DNA of 64,000 nucleotides, from assembly GCF_000744105.1 (NCBI RefSeq), contig NZ_JQLH01000001.1, positions 2,480,001-2,544,000 on the forward strand. The letters run 5' to 3'. Under the pieces are notes generated by a model. The model had not been told where the DNA came from. It searched no databases and saw only the letters and a list, made by a program, of their open reading frames with translations. The number at the start of each line of letters is the position of its first letter. The stretch's first letter is position 1. The position numbers and the translations under genes are program-made. Of the stretch, positions 28,968-35,812 are shown piece after piece. This stretch comes from Maribacter forsetii DSM 18668. GTDB taxonomy: Bacteria > Bacteroidota > Bacteroidia > Flavobacteriales > Flavobacteriaceae.

Positions 28968-29657
28968 TTATATAGTTTCTAAGTAAAGTTGATTTAATTC
29001 ATTTGCGTTAATCTCGCTAGCTTTTAGTTGTTGTGCTAAAACACCTTCTTTCATAATACCGATGGTGGTACCTAATTCTACCGCATTAAAAATATCATGG
29101 GTAGCCATAAAAATAACCTTGCCCATTTTTGCGAGTTCTTTACAAATTTCAGTGAATTCTGCTGTTGCCTTAGGGTCTAGACCAGAAGTAGGTTCGTCCA
29201 TAAAAATTACTTCTGCATTCTTGGCAAGCGCAACGGCAATTCCCACTTTTTGGCGCATTCCTTTAGAATAACCAGATAGCCTTTGATGTTGAGCATCTGC
29301 TTGTAATCCTGTTTTTGTTAAGAACGCTTCTAATTCTGATGTGGAATAGGAAAAACCTGCCAAGCGACTAAAGAAATTTAGGTTCTCAATACCACTTAGA
29401 TTTCCATACAATTGAACGGTTTCCGGAATGTAGGCTGTTAGCTGATTAGTGTCATCTACACCAACTTCTTTATCACCAACAAATGCTTGACCCCCATCTT
29501 TTTTAATAAACCCTAAAAAGATATTGATGGTCGTTGTTTTACCCGCTCCATTTTGTCCTAGAAGACAAAATATTTCACCTTTTGAAACCTCAAAAAAAAC
29601 GTCTTTCAAAGCCATTTTCCCGCTGTAGGACTTAGTAATGTTTACTGCTTTTAGCAT
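28968..29657 (-). CDS. ABC transporter ATP-binding protein (ABC-2 exporter type)
   Basis: The 229-residue ATPase has Walker A GQNGAGKT (34-41), signature LSGYSKGMRQK (128-138), Walker B VIFMDEP (151-157) and the switch His188 (MATHD). It resembles the CcmA/NatA/NosF group that pairs with ABC-2 permeases. It energises the two DUF3526 permeases encoded further down the operon, with the TonB receptor between. It is 239 bp after the small CxxC protein gene. Confidence 0.92.
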   Translation of the reverse strand: MLKAVNITKSYSGKMALKDVFFEVSKGEIFCLLGQNGAGKTTTINIFLGFIKKDGGQAFVGDKEVGVDDTNQLTAYIPETVQLYGNLSGIENLNFFSRLAGFSYSTSELEAFLTKTGLQADAQHQRLSGYSKGMRQKVGIAVALAKNAEVIFMDEPTSGLDPKATAEFTEICKELAKMGKVIFMATHDIFNAVELGTTIGIMKEGVLAQQLKASEINANELNQLYLETI

Positions 29658-29896
29658 ATAAATAATATGTATTAAAATTGAATGTATATGATGTAAATAC
29701 CGTGCAGCGCAATGATAAACAGAGCGTTCAAGTATTTAAGCTCTAGGAGAAATAGCTAGAATCTGTATGGAATCCGTATATAATAAATCAGTAACAATCA
29801 CTACAACCTCCCAGGAATAAGAGGTTACAAAAACTAGTAAATGATTGAAAACCGAATACTTATCTCAAAAATGAAACAAGCAAAATTACATTTGGA

Positions 29897-30205
29897 TTAT
29901 ACTGATTGTGGAGGTGGTCTAGTAAAGAGATAACTAGATAAAAACCTATCATTATAGGCTTCAATAAGGGTTACAGTACTGACTTTAGCCGGCACTATAT
30001 AGAAAACCACTTTTGGTATGGCTGAAGTTTCAACCTCTACTAAGGGCGTAAAATTAACGGCTGTAGTAATATGACATACCTCGCAATGCTGAATATCTGT
30101 TTCATCTGCATGATGAGAAAGTGCATGTATACCCGCTACCTTGAAAATTAACATCAAGGTAATATAAAACAGAGCAATAAGATGCTTGGCGTTTTTCATT
30201 TGCAA
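29897..30205 (-). CDS. Small envelope protein with HxxSH, CxxC and RPPP motifs (paralogue of 39452-39754)
   Basis: The 102-residue protein begins with a hydrophobic segment (LIALFYITLMLIFKVAGIHA). Then come HALSHHADE, HCEVCH (Cys41-x-x-Cys44) and the C-terminal FTRPPPQSV. The gene at 39452 encodes the same order: GLHAMSH, CAICD, NLTP, then FSRPPP. The shared His/Cys pattern suggests metal binding at the membrane or in the periplasm, and the Pro-rich end may contact a partner such as a TonB receptor. I know no named family for it. Both copies are followed by genes for a TonB-dependent receptor system. It lies 137 bp downstream of the zur gene and is probably co-regulated. Confidence 0.75.
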   Translation of the reverse strand: MQMKNAKHLIALFYITLMLIFKVAGIHALSHHADETDIQHCEVCHITTAVNFTPLVEVETSAIPKVVFYIVPAKVSTVTLIEAYNDRFLSSYLFTRPPPQSV

Positions 30206-30342
30206 GCGGCAAAAATAAAAACAATTATAATTTAATTGAGAATTTATTTTTAAAAACCTTTTTTATGAAAGATTAGTCTTTTGTTTCAACAATAGTTATA
30301 CTAAAACTATAGACATTTATTTTATACTAATTCTAGAAAATG

Positions 30343-30723
30343 TTATGCGAAACACTCTTCACATCTGCCCTGAATCAATAACTGCGAAACTTCAATTTTT
30401 CTATTTGGTATCTGTGGTAGTGGTACGGTAAAGGTTAAACAATCTACACGACCACAGCTAAGACATTGAAAATGGGGATGCACATCTTTATGTTCAGTGG
30501 AAGTACAACCATTACATTTTGCATACCATTTTAAGCCTTCTTTCCCTAAAAAGGAGTGTAGAACACCATCATCTTCTAACTTATCCAACACACGATAAAT
30601 GGTGGTTTTATTAAATGTATCGCCCAACTGTTCAATTAATGCTTTTGCAGAAATAGCTACCGAGCTAGTATTAAACTCATTAAGCAAAACCTCTACGGCC
30701 TTAGTTTTTCTAATTACTCCCAT
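30343..30723 (-). CDS. zur: Fur-family repressor, probable zinc regulator Zur
   Basis: The 126-residue protein has an N-terminal winged helix (SAKALIEQLGDTFNKTTIYRVLDKLEDDGVLH) and a C-terminal metal-binding domain. The latter carries HKDVHPHFQCLSC with His78, His82, His84, Cys87 and Cys90, and a final CEEC (Cys121, Cys124). The two CxxC pairs form the structural zinc site; a Cys pair (KCNGC, 70-73) is an extra. The neighbours (COG0523 proteins, FolE, ZnuD-like receptor) argue for zinc rather than iron. The ATG at 30723 is preferred: a promoter with TATATTTG ends 4 bp before it, giving a nearly leaderless transcript. The longer frame would start at a TTG upstream of that promoter. It is autoregulated through the palindrome at 30734-30754. 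Confidence 0.85.
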   Translation of the reverse strand: MGVIRKTKAVEVLLNEFNTSSVAISAKALIEQLGDTFNKTTIYRVLDKLEDDGVLHSFLGKEGLKWYAKCNGCTSTEHKDVHPHFQCLSCGRVDCLTFTVPLPQIPNRKIEVSQLLIQGRCEECFA

Positions 30724-30727
30724 AAAA

Positions 30728-30758
30728 CAAATATAACGCAACCTTGTTGCATTAACAA
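30728..30758 (-). promoter_or_regulatory. zur promoter
   Basis: Minus strand: TTG (30758-30756), a 20-bp spacer, then TATATTTG (30735-30728), matching TTG-N(17-23)-TAnnTTTG. The predicted start point falls on or next to the ATG at 30723, so the mRNA is likely leaderless. The Zur operator 1 fills the spacer. Confidence 0.65.
30734..30754. promoter_or_regulatory. Zur operator 1 (9-3-9 inverted repeat)
   Basis: Left arm TAACGCAAC, 3-bp spacer CTT, right arm GTTGCATTA; 8 of 9 arm positions pair. It lies between the -33 and -7 elements of the zur promoter and touches the -33 of the divergent promoter. The same design occurs at 30772-30792 and 39356-39376. Confidence 0.8.
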
Positions 30759-30776
30759 ATATTATATCTACATTTG
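30747..30776 (+). promoter_or_regulatory. Promoter of the merC-folE-LCIB-phoX operon
   Basis: TTG (30747-30749), a 19-bp spacer, then TACATTTG (30769-30776). Operator 1 covers the -33 and operator 2 begins inside the -7 element, so bound repressor would block RNA polymerase. The ATG is 29 bp after the -7 box. Confidence 0.7.
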
Positions 30777-30792
30777 CAACTCAGTTGTATTA
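30772..30792. promoter_or_regulatory. Zur operator 2 (9-3-9 inverted repeat)
   Basis: Left arm ATTTGCAAC, spacer TCA, right arm GTTGTATTA. The arms share the GCAAC / GTTGy core and outer A/T bases with operators 1 and 3. It overlaps the -7 box of the rightward promoter. Confidence 0.75.
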
Positions 30793-30804
30793 ACATAAAT
30801 TTCA

Positions 30805-31209
30805 ATGATATTAATTAAACAAAAATCTGACATTCTGGGCACTTTCGCTAGTTCGTTATGTCTTGTTCATTGCATTGCTACTCCATTTTTATTTCTAGCC
30901 CAAGCTGGTGCAGCAACCTGTTGTGACGGTCCGCCAACGTGGTGGAAATTTATGGATTACCTATTCTTGGCAATTTCATTTTTTGCCATTTTCTGGTCAA
31001 CCAAAACTACAACTCTTAAATGGATGAAACCTATGCTTTGGTTAAGTTGGTCTGTTTTGGCAACAATAATTCTAAATGAAAAATTAGAACTTTTCCCAAT
31101 ACCTGAATTTGCAATATATATACCCGCCATTGCTTTAGTAATGTTACACTTATATAATAGAAAACACTGTAAATGTGCTACAGATAATTGTTGTGTAAAT
31201 GAAGGATAA
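30805..31209 (+). CDS. MerC-domain membrane protein
   Basis: The 134-residue protein has four hydrophobic segments. The first carries SSLCLVHCIATPFLFL, the CxxxC-type metal motif of MerC mercury transporters, and the C-terminus is Cys-rich (HCKCATDNCC). Outside mercury operons, MerC-like proteins under zinc control occur in Bacteroidota, and here it is the first gene behind the Zur operators. I therefore infer movement of zinc or another soft metal across the inner membrane. It overlaps folE by 11 bp, indicating translational coupling. Confidence 0.8.
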   Translation: MILIKQKSDILGTFASSLCLVHCIATPFLFLAQAGAATCCDGPPTWWKFMDYLFLAISFFAIFWSTKTTTLKWMKPMLWLSWSVLATIILNEKLELFPIPEFAIYIPAIALVMLHLYNRKHCKCATDNCCVNEG

Positions 31210-31867
31210 AGAACACATAGAGATAGTAGGGGACAATCATATTTCCTCAAACGTAGAAACCCCGTTAAGGGCAGATGCCTTTTTAAAAAGTGACGATGCA
31301 AAAATAGAAAGTATTCAGCATCATTTTTCCAAAATAATGGAAGAGCTAGGTCTAGATTTAACCGATGATAGTTTATCTGGTACGCCATACCGTTTCGCAA
31401 AAATGTATGTCAAAGAGTTGTTTTACGGTTTAAACCCAAAAAACAAACCTAAGCTTTCGGTTTTTGAGAATAAGTATGAATATAAGAAAATGCTTATTGA
31501 ACAAAATATCACAATAGATTCATCTTGTGAGCATCATTTTTTACCTATTACCGGGCACGCACATATTGCATACATTCCAAAAGATAAAGTTATTGGTTTA
31601 TCAAAAATTAACCGCTTAGTGGATTATTACTCACATCGCCCACAGGTACAAGAACGATTGTCTTTACAAATTTTAAAAGATTTACAAGGGATATTAAATA
31701 CCAAAGATGTTATTGTTATGATTACCGCCAAACACCTTTGTGTGTCTTCTAGGGGCATTAAGGATAAAGATAGTTTTACTACTACTATTGAATATGATGG
31801 CGAATTCAATAAAACTGAAATAAGATCAGAATTTTTCAATGCATTACAGAAAGGAGACAATTTATAA
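31199..31867 (+). CDS. folE: GTP cyclohydrolase I (FolE), in the Zur operon
   Basis: The enzyme makes dihydroneopterin triphosphate from GTP, the first step of folate or pterin synthesis. At 222 residues it is as long as the E. coli enzyme and its motifs fall at the same positions: SSCEHHFLP with Cys110, His112 and His113, and KHLCVSSRG with Cys181. These are the catalytic zinc ligands (Cys110, His113, Cys181). GLSKINRLVDYYSHRPQVQERL is typical. It is thus the zinc-requiring FolE1 form, not the metal-flexible FolE2 usually seen in Zur regulons. About 35 N-terminal residues are variable. The operon places it as a low-zinc copy. Confidence 0.93.
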   Translation: MKDKEHIEIVGDNHISSNVETPLRADAFLKSDDAKIESIQHHFSKIMEELGLDLTDDSLSGTPYRFAKMYVKELFYGLNPKNKPKLSVFENKYEYKKMLIEQNITIDSSCEHHFLPITGHAHIAYIPKDKVIGLSKINRLVDYYSHRPQVQERLSLQILKDLQGILNTKDVIVMITAKHLCVSSRGIKDKDSFTTTIEYDGEFNKTEIRSEFFNALQKGDNL

Positions 31868-31888
31868 AATCATCTAAACGACACAATC

Positions 31889-32653
31889 ATGGAAATTAAA
31901 GAAACTGTAAACAAACATTATCCTACCGCAAAAACTGGAGCTGAAATAACCGATAGTTATTTATCTCTTCTGGAAACGGAATATAAATCAGACCTCAAAA
32001 AAATGCTTTTTGCTACATCAGTCTGTTCTGATGATGTAAATGTTTCTACAGATTTCCGTAAAGTATTAAGTAGACCATTTACCATGGGCGGACTAGGTGG
32101 ATTACCCTTTTCTGGATTCACAGGCATGGTCGCTTTTTCTCACCATATTCCAGATGATGGAGATGCATTTATCTTTTATGGTCCACATATTGGCATTACA
32201 GATGAAGGTGAACTTGGCCGTATGCGCAGAATTGGTCAATCTAGGCTAACAAACAGTTGTGGCGCTCTAATGCTTGCTTTGGAACGGTTTAGCGAAAAAA
32301 GTGAAGAACCAATTTATGTTCCTCAAAACGTGTACTACGATCATCAACAAATTCAATTGGAACAGTCATTAATGCCTTTTAAACATGATATCATCAATTC
32401 TGACAATCCAAAAAAAGCCATAACGGACTACACTTATATTGCCATTGATAAACAAATAAAACAATTGGTAAAAATGAGTTTAAGTGAATTCTCTTGTAAA
32501 AGAATTTTTCTGCTTGGTGGTGTAATCATAAACACAAGTGAAGAATTTAATGACTATGTAGATGTTAGAAACTTTGATGTTATAAACACGGAAGAGCCAA
32601 ACAATTTTGAATCGATATCCATTATGGAAACAGAAGCCTTTAAAAACTTATAA
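31889..32653 (+). CDS. LCIB/LCIC-type beta-carbonic anhydrase-like protein
   Basis: The sequence MGGLGGLPFSGFTGMVAFSHHIPDDGDAFIFYGPHIGI, followed by GELGRMRRIGQSRLTNSCGALMLAL, is the signature of the low-CO2-inducible LCIB family. Members of that family known from algae and some bacteria are zinc carbonic anhydrases with a beta-type site. Candidate ligands and active-site residues are Cys46 and Asp48 (VCSDD), Arg57, His100 (or His85/86) and Cys124. At 254 residues it is a single LCIB domain without transit peptide or signal, so it is cytosolic. It lies 21 bp after folE. A low-zinc replacement for the main carbonic anhydrase is an inference from context. Confidence 0.75.
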   Translation: MEIKETVNKHYPTAKTGAEITDSYLSLLETEYKSDLKKMLFATSVCSDDVNVSTDFRKVLSRPFTMGGLGGLPFSGFTGMVAFSHHIPDDGDAFIFYGPHIGITDEGELGRMRRIGQSRLTNSCGALMLALERFSEKSEEPIYVPQNVYYDHQQIQLEQSLMPFKHDIINSDNPKKAITDYTYIAIDKQIKQLVKMSLSEFSCKRIFLLGGVIINTSEEFNDYVDVRNFDVINTEEPNNFESISIMETEAFKNL

Positions 32654-32689
32654 TTTTTTTACCATTATCATTATATCATATTTTTCTTA

Positions 32690-33184
32690 ATGCAAAACAA
32701 CCTATTTCTTTTATGTCCAACAGATAATTTAGAGCCGGTAATCAACGCGATGTATAGTTACGAAAATTATTTTTACACCTCGTTAGGGAATACATTTTCA
32801 AAGGATATAAAAACAGTAGAATGCCTTAAAACATTAATAAAAACAAAAAATATTGGAACTATATTTTTTATACTCTCCAGTAAAAATAAAATTATTTTAG
32901 ATGCGCTAGAGACTCAAATCTTTAAAAATATAACTGGGTTAGAACATCTTTATAAAAAAATTGAAGAACAAAAGAGATATTCAAAATTTTGGAACAATAA
33001 CCAATTTGAAAATCTACTGCTTTCATATTATTTGAATTTTAAAATTAAAGAACTCAGCAACGATTTAAGCTCTATGTTATTACCATCCGTTACTATAAAA
33101 GGAAAAATTTACAACGAACAGGAACATAAGTTTTATCCTATTTATTCAAATTTAATTTGTCAAGAAAAATTCCATTTTAATTAA
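32690..33184 (+). CDS. Cytosolic protein of unknown function in the Zur operon
   Basis: I do not recognise this 164-residue protein. There is no signal peptide or long membrane segment. It is rich in Lys, Asn, Ile and Phe and more AT-biased than its neighbours. The first half looks alpha/beta (NLFLLCPTDNLEPVI; NIGTIFFILSSKNKIILDAL) and the second half helical (YKKIEEQKRYSKFW; LLLSYYLNFKIKEL). Only two Cys (residue 9 and near the end) and few His argue against a multi-metal site. It lies between the LCIB-like and phoX genes, 36 and 7 bp away, so it belongs to the same transcript. Confidence 0.65.
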   Translation: MQNNLFLLCPTDNLEPVINAMYSYENYFYTSLGNTFSKDIKTVECLKTLIKTKNIGTIFFILSSKNKIILDALETQIFKNITGLEHLYKKIEEQKRYSKFWNNNQFENLLLSYYLNFKIKELSNDLSSMLLPSVTIKGKIYNEQEHKFYPIYSNLICQEKFHFN

Positions 33185-33191
33185 AAATGTT

Positions 33192-34871
33192 ATGTCATAC
33201 AACCGTAGAAAATTTATTTCCTTTATGGGGAAAGCAGGGCTAGGTACTGTAGTTATGCCACAGTTTTTAATTAGTTGTGGTAGCACGGCAACACCAACTA
33301 ATGGGTTTGGACAAATCTCAAAAGAAAAGATTAGTACATTAAAAGCTTTTGATTTAATGGGTTTATCCGCAACTAATAAAGATGATTTGGTTTTGGCTAA
33401 CGGACTTGATTACCATACCGTCATTAAATGGGGCGATAAAATTAGTGATACTGACACTTTTGGTTTTAATAATGATTTTACCTGTTTTATTCCTTTCGAT
33501 GACAATAATCCAAAAGACGGATTATTATGGGTAAACCACGAGTATGTAAATCCGCTTTATGTATCTGATTTTGATGCCAAAAAATATGAAAACCCTTCTG
33601 AACATAGAACCAAAGAGCAAGTTGATAAAGAGATGTATGATGTTGGTGGTACTATTGTAAGGATCAAAGAAGAAAATGGCGCATGGAAAGTGGTTGAAAA
33701 CGACCCTCATAATCGCCGAATTAATGGTAAAACACCAATAAGCGTTAATTGGGACAGCCCCATAAAAGGCAAATCAACTATTATTGGCACAAATAGCAAC
33801 TGCTCAGGCGGTATAACACCATGGAAAACATTTCTTACCTGTGAAGAAAACTATGATGGTTTTTTTGGAGAAACGGAATATGACGAAGCTAAAGTAGCCA
33901 CACATAGAAATAGTTATTACGGTTGGGAAAATTTTTATAACTACCCACCAGAGCATTATGGTTGGGTGGTTGAAGTAAACCCAAAAGATGGCACAGCACA
34001 AAAACATATTGCCTTAGGCAGATTTGCCCACGAATGCTGCACCTTATATGAATTAGACGATAAAAGGGTAGTAGCCTATACGGCAGATGATAAAAATGAT
34101 GAACATTTATACAAGTTTATTTCATCTGAGCCAGGTTCCTTAAAAAAAGGAACCTTATATGTAGCCGATACTATCAATGGTATTTGGCTGGCACTAGATT
34201 GGGAAACTCAAGCTGTATTAAAAAGTAATTTCAAAGATCAGACCGAGGTATTGATCAGGGCAAGAGAAGCAGCCAAGCTTCTTGGTGCCACAGCTTTGAA
34301 CAGACCTGAAGATATAGAAATAGACCCTGTAACCGGCAACATTTTTATTACACTCACCAATAATAAACCCAAAGGAGATTTTCACGGTTCTATTTTGAAA
34401 ATCGAAGAAAACAACGGAGCTTTTGATGCTTTGAGTTTTAAAGCCGAAACGTATTTGGCGGGAGGCGATGAAAACGGATTTTCATGCCCAGATAATTTAG
34501 CTTTTGATATGTCGGGCAATCTTTGGATCACTACAGATATGTCTGGCAGTTCCATGAACAAAGCAGATAAGCCATACATGGCTTTTAAAAACAATAGCCT
34601 ATTTGTAATACCAAGATTTGGACCCGATGCCGGTAAAGTAATTCGTGTTGCATCTGCTCCAAATGATGCTGAACTTACAGGTCCTTGGTTTTCTCCTGAT
34701 GGAAAAACCTTGTTTTTAAGTGTTCAACACCCAGGTGAGCAAACCGTAGACAAAAATAATCCTACCAGTACATGGCCTTTTGATGATGACAATATTCCTA
34801 AGCCTGCTGTAGTTGCTATTACTGGAGATTTAATTGAAAAAATGAATTTGCTAAACCGAATTGAAATATAA
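33192..34871 (+). CDS. phoX: PhoX-type (DUF839) phosphatase, Tat lipoprotein
   Basis: The N-terminus has a twin-arginine signal (YNRRKFISFMGKAG) ending in LISC, so it is a Tat-exported lipoprotein (Cys29). The 559-residue body has the PhoX/DUF839 pattern: DGLLWVNHEYVNP, NCSGGITPWKTFLTCEEN, RFAHECC, DRPEDIE-like LNRPEDIEIDP, GSFSCPDNLAF-like NGFSCPDNLAF, and GPWFSPDGKTLFLSVQHPG. Characterised PhoX alkaline phosphatases use calcium and iron, not zinc. Its place among zinc-limitation genes therefore fits replacement of the zinc-dependent PhoA/PhoD-type activity. Direct phosphatase activity is inferred from family membership. Confidence 0.85.
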   Translation: MSYNRRKFISFMGKAGLGTVVMPQFLISCGSTATPTNGFGQISKEKISTLKAFDLMGLSATNKDDLVLANGLDYHTVIKWGDKISDTDTFGFNNDFTCFIPFDDNNPKDGLLWVNHEYVNPLYVSDFDAKKYENPSEHRTKEQVDKEMYDVGGTIVRIKEENGAWKVVENDPHNRRINGKTPISVNWDSPIKGKSTIIGTNSNCSGGITPWKTFLTCEENYDGFFGETEYDEAKVATHRNSYYGWENFYNYPPEHYGWVVEVNPKDGTAQKHIALGRFAHECCTLYELDDKRVVAYTADDKNDEHLYKFISSEPGSLKKGTLYVADTINGIWLALDWETQAVLKSNFKDQTEVLIRAREAAKLLGATALNRPEDIEIDPVTGNIFITLTNNKPKGDFHGSILKIEENNGAFDALSFKAETYLAGGDENGFSCPDNLAFDMSGNLWITTDMSGSSMNKADKPYMAFKNNSLFVIPRFGPDAGKVIRVASAPNDAELTGPWFSPDGKTLFLSVQHPGEQTVDKNNPTSTWPFDDDNIPKPAVVAITGDLIEKMNLLNRIEI

Positions 34872-34894
34872 TTCCGCAAAAAACCAATTGTACA

Positions 34895-35812
34895 ATGGAA
34901 GCTATTATTACCGTAGTTGGTTTTTTAGGTGCCGGAAAAACGACCTTATTAAAATTCTTGGTCAATAGCTATATTGACAAAGGTTGGGATCCTTTCATTG
35001 TTCTTAACGATTATGAGAATGCCCATATGGATGCCCAACAGTTGACCAAAAAGTTAGATTTAAAATCTATTAAAGCACTAAGCGGTAGCTGTATTTGCTG
35101 TAGCGGCATTATGGAACTTAGAGATTCAGTAAATAGAATTCCCAAACGAAAAAACGGAATCACACTAATTGAAGCAAACGGAACTTCTGACGCGTGTTCG
35201 CTACTTGAATTTTTAGGAGTAGGGCTAAATGAAAGGTATTTGCCTCCTATACAAATATCAGTAGTAGATACTAAAAACTGGCAGCTAAGGGGAGAACATA
35301 ATGAACTAGAGTCTAATCAAATACAAGTGTCTTCGCTCATTATACTTACGCATCTTGAAAAGGTTTCAAAAGACAGGGAAGACATTGTTAGAAAAGAAAT
35401 AAAAGTCATCAATTCATTTGCTAAAATTGTGACTTTGGACGAGTTAGATGTTAGTCTACTTCCAGAATTAGAACCATCTACAAACTCAATAAAAAAGCTT
35501 GAACATCAAAAAGCACATTGGTCTTCTTGTTCGACCGACTTACCTGAAATTCCCGATCAAAAAGTTATTTATACTATTTGCAAAGCTTTACCTAAAAGCA
35601 TTTTAAGGGTAAAGGGATGTACTAAAATAAAGGGAGAAAAAAACTACATCTATTTTGAGAGAAATCCTGATGGTGAAATTTTTGTAAGACCGTTTAACGG
35701 TATTCCCGTTACAGGTTCAAAACTATTAACCATTGGACCGGGTAGTGCGCCTCAAACTTTAGAAAATGCTATTAATTTAAGCTTAGGCACAAACAAAATT
35801 ATCAACAAATGA
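34895..35812 (+). CDS. COG0523/CobW-family GTPase with altered G4 motif
   Basis: Walker A GFLGAGKTT (9-17) and the family's CxCC metal motif (GSCICCSG, Cys66, Cys68, Cys69) are present. The C-terminal half is a short CobW-C domain (LPKSILRVKGCTKIKGEKNYIYFERN). The guanine-recognition motif NKxD is replaced by THLE (ILTHLEKVSK), so guanine specificity may be lost. Overlap with the second COG0523 gene (ATGA) shows tight coupling. The two may work as a heterodimer delivering zinc to selected enzymes such as FolE or the carbonic anhydrase; this is inference. Confidence 0.85.
   Translation: MEAIITVVGFLGAGKTTLLKFLVNSYIDKGWDPFIVLNDYENAHMDAQQLTKKLDLKSIKALSGSCICCSGIMELRDSVNRIPKRKNGITLIEANGTSDACSLLEFLGVGLNERYLPPIQISVVDTKNWQLRGEHNELESNQIQVSSLIILTHLEKVSKDREDIVRKEIKVINSFAKIVTLDELDVSLLPELEPSTNSIKKLEHQKAHWSSCSTDLPEIPDQKVIYTICKALPKSILRVKGCTKIKGEKNYIYFERNPDGEIFVRPFNGIPVTGSKLLTIGPGSAPQTLENAINLSLGTNKIINK

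Noticed and set aside
29804..29827. Hairpin or attenuator between the small CxxC protein and ABC ATPase genes
   Set aside because: The AACCTC / GAGGTT stem is only 6 bp with a 10-nt loop and no T tract; it is common by chance in such sequence.
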